From assembly GCA_022559845.1 (NCBI GenBank), contig CM040118.1, positions 161,902,331 through 161,966,330 on the forward strand: a stretch of DNA of 64,000 nucleotides, read 5' to 3'. Under the pieces are notes generated by a model. The model did no database searches, was not told where the DNA came from, and saw only the letters and a program-made list of their open reading frames with translations. Within the stretch, counting starts at the first letter, position 1, and every line of letters starts with the position of its first letter. Positions 1 through 11,714 of the stretch are shown piece by piece. A program made the position numbers and the translations under genes. Source of the stretch: Amorphophallus konjac (taxonomy: Eukaryota; Streptophyta; Magnoliopsida; Alismatales; Araceae).

Positions 1-1522
1 AACTTGCCTGGCATACTCCGCCCATCGATCCAAACTGGAACCTGATCAAAGCAATACGGAGTGATCATAAAGTCACCCGAAGACAACTCCACTACCAAAT
101 CACAAGACAACTGGGTCACCGGCACTAGACGCTCGACGTGAAATCCTCCGAAATAAACGAATGAGACGCGCCAGAATCAAATAAAACTCGAGCCGCACAA
201 CCCAAAATCTGAACGGTACCTTCCATGAGCTGCTACGCCACTGCCTCTGTCCTGGTCATGTGCGTGATCTGGCCCCGAGCCCTCTGCCTGCCTCCCACAC
301 TAGTTGACCTGGGTAGCGGCGGATATTGTCCCTGCTGCTGATGCTGCTGCCTCTGCTGCTGAGGAAACAGCTACTGCGGCGGCCTCTGAGGACAGTCGCG
401 CGCCATATGCCCTTGCTGGTCACACCGAAAATAGATGATCGGTGCCGTGCACTGCCTGCCTGGGTGGGTCCCACCACACCGTGGACAAGGTCCTCGCGAT
501 CCACCCACTGATCCCTGACGCTGTAAAGGAATCGGCTACTGTACACTGCCCGATGAAGCTTGCCCCTGATCCTTGGACTTCTTTTTTCGGAAATTCTTCG
601 CGAAGAACTTCTTGACCTTCGTGCCAAAGGACGCAGATCCTGTCACCGAAGCTGCCGATGCCAGTACTCCTGAACCACCCGGCGCATGCTGGAAAGAACC
701 TTGCTACTGGGTAGCCGACTGCTGGCTGCGACCTGACAAGGACTGCCCCTGGCTGATCGGTCCTCGGATCCTCTGCATATCCATCTCTAACGAAGCCGCA
801 ACACGAGACGCTGTGTCTAGATCAGTGGCCCCGTTTACGATCAAATGGTGCCTCAGCTCCAGCCTCAAGCCCTGCACAAACTGCGCGGTCTTCACCCTCT
901 CATGATCCATGATGTGAGGTGCATACCGACCCAGCTCGACAAATCGGGCCCTGTACTGCAACACGGACATGTCACCCTGCACCAGCTCTAGAAACTCCCA
1001 CATCCGCTGCGTAGCAACATAATCTGGACAGTACGTACGCTCGAAAGCATTGACGAAATCATCCCACTCGATCTGCTCAAGTGGACGAAGCTGAAAAGAC
1101 GTCTTCCACTCGGAAGACCACCACCTTCGAGCCGTACCCTGCAACTGGTTATAGGACAACACCACTCTGTCCTCGGCAGCACTCTTCACAGAACTGAACA
1201 CCCCTGACTGACGAGCCGCATCAGGGTCTGCCTGGCCGCTAAAGTAAGGTGGATGGAACTGCATGAAGTCCCTCACTGCTCGACCTGGCCCACCCCTGAC
1301 TGACGAGCCCTCACCGGCCTCTCCGCCGAACTGCTGAGACATAAGCTGGTACATGCCACGGAGGAAATCCTCGGCCCCCGGAACTCTCACAGTATCCGCG
1401 GCCTCGGTAGCCCCCAGTGGCGCTCTACTATGCTCCTCCTGGTCCCTCTGGACCCCCCGCTGGATCTCCTGGCCTCCAGCCGACTGCTTTTGCTGAGAGC
1501 GAGAGCTCCGCCTCGGCGCCAT
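1..1522 (-). pseudogene. A1 gag and start of protease, 3' part cut by window edge
   Basis: Minus-strand start codon at 1520-1522 in the context MAPRRSSRSQ, identical in position to that of A2. The gag domain carries the chromoviral pattern FHPPYFSGQADPDAA, ARRWWSSEWKTSF and FVELGRYAPHIMDHERVK; a Gln-rich linker follows, then a protease region that runs off at base 1 in the stretch matching A2 near 7463. Compared with A2 the zinc-knuckle region is damaged by base changes (for example the CFRC of A2 is changed near 440) and stops occur (near 718 and after 256). A short stretch near 1195-1220 is shorter than in A2 and replaced by a copy of nearby sequence. Gag would coat element RNA in virus-like particles; this copy is not functional. 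Confidence 0.82.
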
Positions 1523-1672
1523 ACTCGCTCCTAAAGCACAAGATAGAAAACACGAAAACGGCAAGGTCAAAATAAACCCGCGGTGCCCAATGCCAGCATC
1601 ACCTGTACATCATTGCCGTGGACTAGTGGACCACTACAATTACCTATGATTCTCACGTAATTCCACAACCGC

Positions 1673-1684
1673 GCTCTGATACTA
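1673..1684 (-). other. A1 primer-binding site
   Basis: On the minus strand reads TAGTATCAGAGC, one mismatch from TGGTATCAGAGC, the standard plant retroelement site complementary to the 3' end of initiator methionine tRNA. It lies two bases inside the LTR edge at 1687. It shows that the LTR at 1687-4250 acts as 5' LTR for the A1 internal region. Confidence 0.85.
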
Positions 1685-2804
1685 GCTTTAACGACCCGAG
1701 AATCCGATTATCAGGAAGGCCCGATAACCCGAGACTCGCACCGCCACCCACGAGCCCGAAGACTCGGAAGGGTTAAAAGGATGGTGTGGAGACTACACAA
1801 GTATCACAAATAATTGCAGAAATTAAACAGTTATAATATTAAGCAGGAAATAAATTGACATTTTTTTACATGGTCCACAATAGAAATTAACAACAATAAC
1901 AATAGTCCACGACTAGTACAGTGACAAGGAAGAAAAGTACAGCTACACGGGGCATACCTTGGCTCTGACCTCTGGCACTACCTCTGGGCACCCGCACCAC
2001 GCTGCACCCCAGACGCGCTCCCCCGGGGCGGCACCTCACCTGAAACACGGTGAAAACACGCAGGGAATGAGTCTCGGAACAAGACTCAGTAGGGATCACT
2101 CGAACCCTACCTCGAAAAATGAGAAACCACTACACTAGCGGTAGGAGAGTACCCCGGAAAGGAAAGCCATGTACTCTACAGAACAAAGGTCCCATGGCAC
2201 GCAAACTGACACCCGTGCCACGGTAAGAAGACCGAAGCTCAACGGCCAACCCGACAAAACCCAAAGGTCGGAAACACACGACTGACAACTGCCACTCCAT
2301 ACTTGACAGGAGTACCACCCACTAGAAGCACAGCCGGTAGCGTCCCCTGACGTCTTACGCCGCGCCGCAGGTGAACCGCCTGGCGTGGTAGCTCCTACCA
2401 GAGGAGCGAACACCGTACAAGTAACCACAACAAGTGACTAGCTGGGGTCACGCCCGTCGACGTGCATCCACTGTCCCCAACCACGTGTGCACACACAGAC
2501 CACGCATCCTAGGTCTGGCCCTCTGACCGGTTTTCCCCTGGCACTGGACTCTGATGTGACGAGGGGCTCGACGGTAACCAGTCTAAAACCGTCCTCAGGG
2601 TAAGCCCGTACACCACTCCCTGGTGCGACCAGCACACGCGTACTGATAGGCTACGACTAGTGGAGGGTCACAAGAAGTAGACTCTCGAGTCAACGAAAAA
2701 TAACGTCCGAATCTGACAACGTGTGGGAATCACCCCACGCACCAGACCCGTCGCACGGTGGCCACAGTCGGAGTAAAAATGGGGTCGCCACCCTCATGGG
2801 GCAA

Positions 2805-3360
2805 CCAGGCATGTGACGGTCCACCCTAGGGCCGTCACAAGAAAGTAACGGTCTAGGCGAGACCGTTACATGCGCCTAACGGTTCAAAATAGACCGTCGC
2901 ACGGTCAGAGGGGAAAGGAATGTAACGGCCTGGTCCAGGCGCGTTACAAGAATGTAATGCGCTTGGCCCCATGCGTTACACACCCCCACGCTCCCAAAGC
3001 CAAAAGGGATGTGACGGCCAAGCCCCGACGCGTCACACGCATGTAACGCGCTTGGCCCAGCGCGTTACATGGCCCTCACACTTGGGGTGAAAACAGGAAG
3101 TAACGCGCCTGCCCCAGCGCGTTACACGCATGTAACGCGCCTAGCCCGGTGCGTTACATGGCCTGACCCCCAACGGTCACAAACCAATGGTCGAAAGCCC
3201 CTGACGGCCCTACCCAAGTGCGTCATAGGCAAATGGCGGTCTATCGTGAGGCCGTTACAGCCCCCGACCCCCAAAAACACTACTAAGGAATGTAACGCAC
3301 CCCTCTAGGGGCGTCACAAGCATGTGACGGTCACTGGAGTGACCGTTACACACTCCCGAG
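2805..3360. repeat. Array of GTAACG/CGTTAC hairpin motifs in the LTR
   Basis: About ten short foldbacks in tandem, each with arms of 8-10 bases and a 5-15 base loop. Clean examples: 2845-2869 has arms GTAACGGTCT and AGACCGTTAC with a 5-base loop; 3041-3070 has arms ATGTAACGCG and CGCGTTACAT with a 10-base loop. The arms vary between a GACCGTTAC class and a GCGCGTTACA class. The same array occurs in the other LTR (see 10310-10860). Function unknown. Confidence 0.85.
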
Positions 3361-3904
3361 CACGCTACGGCAGGAAAACACCAAAAACTTCGACCACGCC
3401 CCCGTGCCTCCACCGGAGAGGGGGAAAACAAAGGGGAAGACCCCTGGGGACCCCTAGCATGCATCTAAGCCATCCAAACGTGAAATCGCGGGCTAAAACC
3501 ATAGATCGGGCGAGCTCTCCCCAAATCATGGAAAACCCCAAACCCGCTCAATCAAGCCCCTCTCGGCCTCCCCGCGGCCTACAAACCACGGAAATGAACG
3601 TCAAGAGGCTAAGGAACGTCACCCTACCTCAATGGAGCGAATGCTCCGCCGGATCGTCCACAAACCACGAAGAACGCCTTTGGAAACCCCGCCTCTTCAC
3701 GCTTCCCACGCTTGCCGCACGCCCACGAGCTCGCCTCGCCGCCGCCCACGCGTCCGCGCCGTCGCCCTGCCGCCGTCTGCAGCCGGAGAAGGGCTCACCG
3801 CGTCCGAATGGGAGAGAGAGAGAGAGAGGGCGGTGGTCACGGTGGGGAGAAAAGATGAGGAAGAAGAAGAAGAAGAAGGTGGGGGAGAGAGAGAAAATAG
3901 GGGG

Positions 3905-3914
3905 GTTTATATAG
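3905..3914 (-). promoter_or_regulatory. LTR TATA box (A1/A2 shared LTR)
   Basis: Minus strand reads CTATATAAAC about 340 bases from the LTR 5' edge, where a U3/R boundary is expected. Identical site in the other LTR at 11404-11413. Transcription would start some 30 bases further (lower coordinates) and run into the A1 internal region. Confidence 0.7.
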
Positions 3915-4250
3915 GAAAATCCAATTTTTCGAAAAATACCGAAAATAGAAAAATACATTTTCAGAATCTTCGGGACGCACCGATCACAACGGTACCACTC
4001 GTGCCCAGGTGAACGGTCCGGTTCACCCGCAGCGACCTTCCGAAGAAAAAGTCGAAACACACACCGGAAATCAGAAAACACAAACGGAAAAGCCGCGGAA
4101 CGCCTCCGGGCCTCCGAAACAACTCCGGATCGCCCCGATCCGAACACGAAAGATGTCCGAAACGAAATTTTGGACACAACAAAGCTGGACACTCTGAAAA
4201 CCAAATCCGGGACCCACGAAGAAAGGATCCGAAAGGTCCGGGATATTACA

Positions 4251-4263
4251 GCCCTCCCCCCTT
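4251..4263 (-). other. A2 polypurine tract
   Basis: Minus strand AAGGGGGGAGGGC directly before the LTR start TGTAATATCC. Primes plus-strand DNA synthesis in reverse transcription. It fixes the LTR edge at 4250 and the element orientation. Confidence 0.9.
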
Positions 4264-4317
4264 AAGGAATTTCATCCTCGAAATTGAGAACAACCAAAGG
4301 GGAAAGAAGAGGAAGAC

Positions 4318-7300
4318 TCACTCAAACAGATACGGGAACTGCTGACGCATCTCATCCTCACATTCCCACGAAGCCTCACCACCAGAGTGTCGTTGCCACA
4401 CGACATTTACCAAGGGAATAACCTTGTTCTGCAGGCACCACTCTCGCCTATCCTCCACGCGGATCGGAAACTCTGGGAGAGAAAGATCTGGAGTCACCTC
4501 AGGCCAAACGGAAAACTCGAGCACATGAGAGTCATCGGGCATATACTTCCGCAACATCGAGACGTGGAACACGTCATGCACCGACGCCAACTCAGGAGGT
4601 AACTGCAACCGGTAAGCAACCTCATCGATGCGCTCCACAATCGCAAAAGGACCAATATAGCGGGGACTCAGCTTCCCACGCCGTCCAAAACGCATCACCC
4701 CCTTCATCGGAGAAACTCTCAAGAACACATGATCACCCACGGTGAACTTGAGAGGCCGCCTCCTACGGTCAGCATAGCTCTTCTGCCGACTCTGGCTGCC
4801 AACATATTCTGACGAACCAGGTGCACAACATCCACACATTGCTGCACCAATTCCGGTCCCGTCAAAACACGCTCACCCACCTCAAACCAATCAAGTGGAG
4901 TCTGACAAGGACGCCCATACAATGCCTTATAAGGAGCCATGCCGATGCTCGAATGATAGCTGTTGTTATAGGTAAAATCCACCAATGGTAGGTGATGAAT
5001 CCAACTCCCCTGCCACTCCAGGCAGCAGGATCTCAGCATGTCCTCCAAAGTCTGAATGGTCCTCTCAGACTGACCATCAGACTGAGGATGATACGCCGAG
5101 CTAAATGCCAACTCCGTGCCAAGAGCTCCTTGGAAACTCCTCCAGAATCTAGAAGTGAAGCGCGGATCCCGATCCGACACGATCGAAATGGGAACCCCAT
5201 GCAACGGCACGATCCGCTCCATATAAAGACGAGCCAACTTAGACACGCTCCAGCTGACTTTGACCATTAACAACCGCGTCACCTTCGTCAGCCGATCCAC
5301 CTGCAACCAAATACTGTCCTGCCCACTCGGGGTCCTCGGCAATCCCACCACGAAATCCGTGGTCACATGGTCCCACTTCCAAGCAGGAATATCCAAGGGC
5401 TGGAGAGTACCTCCTAGTCGCTGATGCTCCGCCTTCACCTGCTGACAGATCAGGCACCTGGCCACAAACTCTGTGACATCTCTCTTCATGCCAGGTCACC
5501 AGAACTGCCTCCGCAAGTTCCGATACATCTTCGTCGCACTCGGGTGCACAGTGTACCTGCTCCCATGAGCCTCGCGTTACACCGCACGACGAACCTGCTC
5601 CTCCGCTGGGATGTACAGCCTGCCGCGAAACCTAACAGCGCTATCCTCACCCAGCTCCACATCAGTCACAGCTAGAATCCGGGGCAACTCAGGGTCTGCA
5701 TGCTGAGCCTCTGTCACCTGACGACGGATAGCAGGAGTGACAGTCAGACTCGCAAGCACTGTCAACCCTGGCTCCTGGGGAATCTTGAGCCTGAAAGATA
5801 CCTCGGGCACTTGTTCCCAGAGCCTCCACTTCCTCAACATCAAGGTACTGACCGCCACCTTCCGACTCAAGACATCGGCAACGACATTCATCCTGCCCGG
5901 CTAATAAGACAGGGTGAAGTCATAATCCTTCATGAACTCCATCCAACGCCTTTGCCTGAGATTCAGATCTCTCTACGAGAACACATACCTTAAACTCTGA
6001 TGGTCAGTAAACACCTTAAATTTCTCGCCGTACAGATAATACCTCCAGATCTTCAGCACGAAGATCACCGCCGCCAACTCAAGGTCATGGGTAGGGTAGT
6101 TCTCCTCGTGGGACTTTAGCTGCCGAGATGCATAAGCCACCACTCTACCATGCTGCATCAACACAGCACCCAACCCAATGCCGAAAGCATCTGTACACAC
6201 CATGAAACCTCCCGATTCAGAAGGTAAAACTAACACCGGAGCCGAGGTGAGCAATCTCTTCAGTTCTCTGAAGCTCTGCTCACACTCTTCGGACCAAACG
6301 AAAGGCACATCCTTCCGCGTGAGCCTAGTCATCGGGGCCGCAATGCGAGAAAAATCTAGGATAAACCGACGATAATAACCCGCAAGCCCTAAGAAACTCT
6401 GGATTTCCGTTACCGACCTCGGCCTCGGCCACTGCATCACTGCCTTGTCCTTGGCGGGATCCACGGAAATGCCATCACCAGAAATCACGTGCCCCAAAAA
6501 GTGCAACTCGCTGAGCCAAAACTCGCACTTGCTGAGCTTCGCATACAACTGGTGATCTCGCAACGTCTGCAGCACCACACCCAAATGGTACGCGTGCTCC
6601 TTGGTAGACCACGAATAAACAAGGATGTCATCCACAAAGATGACCACGAACTAGTCCAAATACGGATGAAACACCCTCTGCATCAAGTCCATGAAGGCTG
6701 CAGGGGCATTGGTGAGCCCGAACGGCATCACCAAAAACTCATAATGCCCGTACCTCGTACTGAATGCAGTCTTCTCCACATCGGACTCGCGAATTCTCAG
6801 CTGATAGTAACCGGTCCCCAAATCAATCCGCGAGAACACTCGCGCAGACTGCAGCTGGTCGAACAAATCATCAATCCGCGGTAACGGATACTTATTCTTA
6901 ATGGTCACTTCATTCAGCTGCCGATAGTCAATGCACAAGTGCATACTACCGTCCTTCTTCTTCACAAACAGCACGGGCGCACCCCAAGGGGAAAAACTAG
7001 GACGAATATATCCCTTGGCCAACAGTTCCTGCAACTGCGCCCTCAACTCCCTCAACTCAGCGGGGGCCATACGGTAGGGAGCCTTCGCCAAAGGTCCCGT
7101 ACCAGGCACAACCTCGATCATGAAATTGATCTCCCGTTGGGGAGGTAATCCAGGCAACTCCTCGGGAAAAACGTCGGGAAACTCGCACACCACCGCAATG
7201 TCCTCGACATCCGGCTCCATCCGGTCAGACACAACCACGGATGCGAGAAAACCCTGACAACCTGAATCAAGCAATCGACATGCTCGAATAGCAGAGATAA

Positions 7301-9017
7301 GGAATCGAGAAGAGGCGAAATGGATACCTTGGAAATAGAAGGTCCTCTTGCTCGGATGCTGGAAGTAGACCCTCTTCATTCCACAATCCACCACCGCTCC
7401 ATGGGTCTCGAGCCAATCCATGCCTAGAATCACATCATAATCCCGAAGCTGCAACGCATACAACCTGCCTGGCATACTCCGCCCATCGATCCAAACTGAA
7501 ACCTGATCGAAGCAATACAGAGTGATCATAAAGTCACCCGAAGGCAACTCCACTGCCAAATCACAGGACAACTGGGTCACCGGCTCCTCGACGCTCGACG
7601 CGAAATCCTCCGAAATAAACGAATGAGACGCGCCAGAATCAAGTAAAACTCAAGCCGCACAATCTAAAATCTGAACGGTACCTTCCACGAGCTGCGACAC
7701 CACTGCCTCTGCCCTGGTCATGTGCGTGATCTGGCCTCGAGCCCTCTGCCTGCCTCCCACACTAGCTGACCTGGGTAGCGGCGGATACTGTCCCTGCTGC
7801 TGCTGCTGCTACCTCTGCTGCTGGGGAACCTGCTGCTGCTGAGGAAACTGCTGCTGCGGTGACCTCTGAGGACAGTCACGCGCCATATGCCCTGGCTGGT
7901 CACACCGAAAACAGATGATCGGCGCCGTGCACTGCCTACCTGGGTGGGTCCCACCACACCGTGGACAAGGTCCTCGCGATCCACCCACTGATCCCAGACG
8001 CTGCAAAGGAATCAGCTGCTGTACACTGCCCGATGAAGCTTGCCCCTGATCCTTGGACTTCTTTTTTCGGAAATTCTTCGCGAAGAACTTCTTGACCTTC
8101 GTGCCAAAGGACGCAGATCCAGTCACCGAAGCTGCCGATGCCAGTACTCCTGAACCACCCGGCGCATGCTGGAAAGAACCTTGCTGCTGGGTAGCCGACT
8201 GCTGGCTGCGACCTGACAAGGACTGTCCCTGGCTGATCGGTCCTCGGATCCTCTACATATCCATCTCTAACGAAGTCGCAACACGAGACGCTGTGTCTAG
8301 ATCAGTGGCCCCGTTTACGATCAAATGGTGCCTCAGCTCCAGCCTCAAGCCCTGCACAAACTGCGCGGTCTTCACCCTCTCATGATCCATGATGTGAGGT
8401 GCATACCGACCCAGCTCGACAAATCGGGCCCTGTACTACAACACGGACATGTCACCCTGCACCAGCTCCAGAAACTCCAGCATCCGCTGCATAGCAACAT
8501 AATCTGGACAGTACATACGCTCGAAAGCACTGACGAAATCATCCCACTCGATCTGCTCAAGTGGACGAAGCTGAAAAGACGTCTTCCACTCGGAAGACCA
8601 CCACCTTCGAGCCGTACCCTGCAACTGGTTATAGGCCAACACCACTCTGTCCTCGGAAGCACTCTTCGCAGAACTGAACACCCGCTCCATCTCATCAAGC
8701 CAATCACGAGCCGCATCAGGGTCTGCCTGGCCGCTAAAGTAAGGTGGATGGAACTGCATGAAGTCCCTCACTGCTCGACCTGGCCCACCCCTGACTGACG
8801 AGCCCTCACCGGCCTCTCCGCCGAACTGCTGAGACATAAGCTGGTACATGCCACGGAAGAAATCCTCGGCCCCCGGAACTCTCGCAGTATTCGCGGCCTC
8901 GGTAGCCCCCAGTGGCGCTCTACTATGCTCCTCCTGGTCCCTCTGGACCCCCTGCTGGATCTCCTGGCCTCCAGCCGACTGCCCCTACTGAGAGCGAGAG
9001 CTCCGCCTCGGCGCCAT
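4318..9017 (-). pseudogene. A2 gag-pol polyprotein, Tekay-like chromovirus
   Basis: A single minus-strand reading frame from ATG at 9015-9017 to the stop after QQFPYLFE at 4318. Order: gag with CCHC knuckle (CFRCDQPGHMARDC, about 7890-7930); protease with DSGASHSF (about 7620-7650); reverse transcriptase with [22 protein letters not shown] and FVDDILVYS (about 7000-6600); RNase H with [13 protein letters not shown] and [11 protein letters not shown]; integrase with zinc finger region ending CLICQQVKAEH, catalytic motifs DFVVGLP, VSDRDPRFTS and SDGQSERT; then a GPFAIVERI linker and a chromodomain-type tail ending EASWECEDEMRQQFPYLF. About ten in-frame stops (for example near 8987, 8437, 8255, 7808, 6651, 5580, 5495) and a frameshift near 4800 disable it. 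Catalytic residues visible are otherwise retained, so decay is moderate. Plus-strand frames here are shadows. Confidence 0.92.
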
Positions 9018-9181
9018 ACTCGCTCCTAAAGCACAAGACAGAAAACACGAAAACGGCAAGGTCAAAATAAACCCGCGGTGCCCAATGCCAGCGTCACCTG
9101 TACATCATTGTTGTGGACTAGTGGACCACTACAATTACCTATGATTCTCACGTAATTCCACAACCGCGCTCTGATACCAGC
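9018..9181 (-). other. A2 leader with primer-binding site (9168-9179)
   Basis: Short untranslated leader between the gag start and the 5' LTR. The minus strand at 9168-9179 is TGGTATCAGAGC, a perfect match to the initiator methionine tRNA site, two bases from the LTR edge at 9182. Confidence 0.88.
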
Positions 9182-10309
9182 TTTAACGACCCGAGAATTC
9201 GATTACCGGGAAGGCCCGATAACCCGAGACTCGCACCGCCACCCACGAGCCTGAAGACTCGGAAGGGTTAAAAGGATGGTGTGGAGACTACACAAGTATC
9301 ACAAATAATTGCAGAAATTAAACAGTTATAATATGAAGCAGGAAATAAATTGACATTTTTTTACATGGTCCACAATAGAAATTAACAACAATAACAATAG
9401 TCCACGACTAGTACAGTGACAAGGAAGAAAAGTACAGCTACGCAGGGCATACCCCGGCTCTGACCTCTGGCACTACCTCTGGGCACCCGCACCACGCTGC
9501 ACCCCAGATGCACTCCCCCGGGGTGGCGCCTCACCTGAAACACGGTGAAAATATGCAGGGAATGAGTCTCGGAATAAGACTCAGTAGGGATCACTCGAAC
9601 CCTACCTCGAAAAATGAGAAACCACTACACTAGCGGTAGGAGAGTACATTGGAAAGGAAAGCCATGTACTCTACAGAACAAAGGTCCCATGGCACGCAAA
9701 CCGACACCCGTGCCACGGTAAGAAGACCGAAGCTCAACGGCCAACCTGACAAAACCCGAAGGTCGGAAACACACGACTGACAGACTGCCACTCCGTACTT
9801 GACGGGAGTACCACCCACTAGAAGCACAGCCGGTAGCGTCCCCTGACGTCTTACGCCGCGCCGCAGGTGAACCGCCTGGCGTGGTAGCTCCTACCAGAGG
9901 CGCGAACACCGTACAAGTAACCACAACAAGTGACTTGCTGGGGTCACCCCCATTGACGTGCGTCCACTGTCCCCAACCACGTATGCACACACAGACCACG
10001 CGTCCTAGGTCTGGCCCTCTGATCGGTTTTCCCCTGGCATTGGACTCTGATGTGACGAGGGGCCCGACGGTAACCAGTCTAAAACCGTCCTCATGGTAAG
10101 CCCGTACACCACTCCCTGGTGCGACCAGCACACGCGTACTGATAGTCTACGACTAGTGGAGGGTCACAAGGAGTAGACTCTCGAGTCAACGGAAAACAAC
10201 GTCCGAATCCGACAACGTGTGAGAATCACCCCACGCACTAGCCCCGTCGCACGGTGGCCACAGTCGGAGTAAAAATGGGGTCGCCACCCTCATGGGGCAA
10301 CCATGCATG

Positions 10310-10860
10310 TGACGGTCCACCCTAGGGCCGTCACAAGAAAGTAACGGTCTAGGCGAGACCGTTACATGCGCCTAACGGTTCAAAATAGACCGTCGCACGG
10401 TCAAAGGGGAAAGGAATGTAACGGCCTGGTCCAGGCGCGTTACAAGAATGTAACGCGCTTGGCCCCATGCGTTACACACCCCCACGCTCCCAAAGCCAAA
10501 AGGGATGTGACGGCCAAGCCCCAGCGCGTCACACGCATGTAACGCGCTTGGCCCAGCGCGTTACATGGCCCTCACACTTGGGGTGAAAACAGGAAGTAAC
10601 GCACCTGCCCCAGCGCGTTACACGCATGTAACGCGCCTAGCCCGGTGCGTTACTTGGCCTGACCCCCAACGGTCACAAACCAACGGTCGAAAGCCCCTGA
10701 CGGCCCTACCCAAGCACGTCATAGGCAAATGGCGGTCTATCGTGAGGCCGTTACAGCCCCCGACCCCCAAAAACACTACTCAGGAATGTAACGCACCCCT
10801 CTAGGGGCGTCACAAGCATGTGGCGGTCACTGGAGTGACCGTTACACACTCCCGAGCACG
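10310..10860. repeat. Hairpin motif array, second LTR copy
   Basis: Counterpart of 2805-3360. The GTAACGGTCT / AGACCGTTAC foldback is at 10341-10365. Individual arms differ from the other LTR by single bases, some of which break the pairing. Confidence 0.83.
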
Positions 10861-11403
10861 CTACGGCGGGAAAACCCCAAAAACTTCGACCACGCTCCCG
10901 TGCCTCCACCGGAGAGGGGGAAAACAAAGGGGAAGACCCCTAGGGACCCCTAGCATGCATCTAAGCCATCCAAACATGAAATCGCTGGCTAAAACCATAG
11001 ATCGGGCGAGCTCTCCCCAAATCATGGAAAACCCCAAACCCGCTCAATCAAGCCCCTCTCGGCCTCCCCGCGGCCTACAAACCACAGAAATGAACGGCAA
11101 GAGGCTAAGGAACGTCACCCTACCTCAATGGAGCGAATGCTCCGCCGGATCATCCACAAACCATGAAGAACGCCTTTGGAAACCCCACCTCTTCACGCTT
11201 CCCACGCTTGCCGCACGCCCACGAGCTCGCCTCGCCGCCGCCCACGCGTCCGCGCCGTCGCCCTGCCGCCGTCTGCAGCCGGAGAAGGGCTCACCGCGTC
11301 CGAATGGGAGAGAGAGAGAGAGAGGGTGGTGGTCACGGTGGGGAGAAAAGAGGAGGAAGAAGAAGAAGAAGAAGAAGGTGGGGGAGAGAGAGAAAATAGG
11401 GGG

Positions 11404-11413
11404 GTTTATATAG
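11404..11413 (-). promoter_or_regulatory. LTR TATA box (A2 5' LTR)
   Basis: CTATATAAAC on the minus strand, same position relative to the LTR edge as 3905-3914. This would be the promoter for the A2 genomic RNA. Confidence 0.7.
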
Positions 11414-11714
11414 GAAAATCTGATTTTTCAGAAAATACCAAAAAATAGAAAAATATATTTCCGGAATCCTCAGGACGCACCGATCGCAATGGTACCACTC
11501 GTGCCAAGGTGAACGGTCTGGTTCACCCGCAACGAGCTTCCGAAGAAAAAGCCGAAACACACACCGAAAATCGAAAAACACACACGGAAAAGCCGCAGAA
11601 CGCCTCCGGGCCTCCGAAACAACTCCGGATCGCGCCGACACAACAGTGCCAGACACTCCGAAAACCAAATCTGGGACCCATGAAGAAAGGATCCGAAAGT
11701 TCCGAGATATTACA

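Larger units (their letters stand above)
1687..4250 (-). repeat. Shared LTR of A1/A2 (2.56 kb)
   Basis: Right edge (LTR 5' end on minus strand) is TGTAATATCCCGG directly after the polypurine tract at 4251-4263. Left edge is the inverted counterpart, ending next to the PBS. Matches 9182-11714 along the whole length with scattered substitutions; the other LTR lacks about 30 bases near 11635-11650. It holds a TATA box (3905-3914), GA and GAA microsatellites (about 3811-3880) and a dense array of hairpin motifs (2805-3360). Long open frames here, such as 3324-3914, are not conserved coding sequence. Confidence 0.9.
1..11714 (-). mobile_element. Tandem Tekay-like Ty3/gypsy array (elements A1 and A2 sharing an LTR)
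   Basis: Read on the minus strand from the right: LTR (9182-11714), PBS, gag-pol, polypurine tract, LTR (1687-4250), then immediately a second PBS and a second gag that runs out of the window at base 1. The middle LTR therefore is the 3' LTR of A2 and the 5' LTR of A1. Both internal regions align closely (1-1686 with about 7463-9181) and both LTRs align nearly end to end. Chromodomain-like C terminus and gag-pol as one reading frame point to the Tekay (Del) chromovirus lineage. The right end lies in the Tat element pol at 11715, so the array is nested in it. The left end and target duplication are outside the window. A shared LTR is what unequal homologous recombination between LTRs would give; this is inference. 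Confidence 0.88.
9182..11714 (-). repeat. A2 5' LTR (2.53 kb)
   Basis: Minus-strand start TGTAATATCTCGG at 11714, end adjoining the PBS at 9182. Matches 1687-4250 throughout. Contains the same TATA box (11404-11413), GA and GAA runs (about 11309-11375), and hairpin array. Beyond 11714 the sequence is the pol of a Tat-lineage element, so this is the true right edge of the array. Confidence 0.9.

Noticed and set aside
3324..3914. 196-residue open frame in the A LTR
   Set aside because: GC-rich LTR sequence including simple repeats; overlaps frames on both strands and carries no recognised domain.
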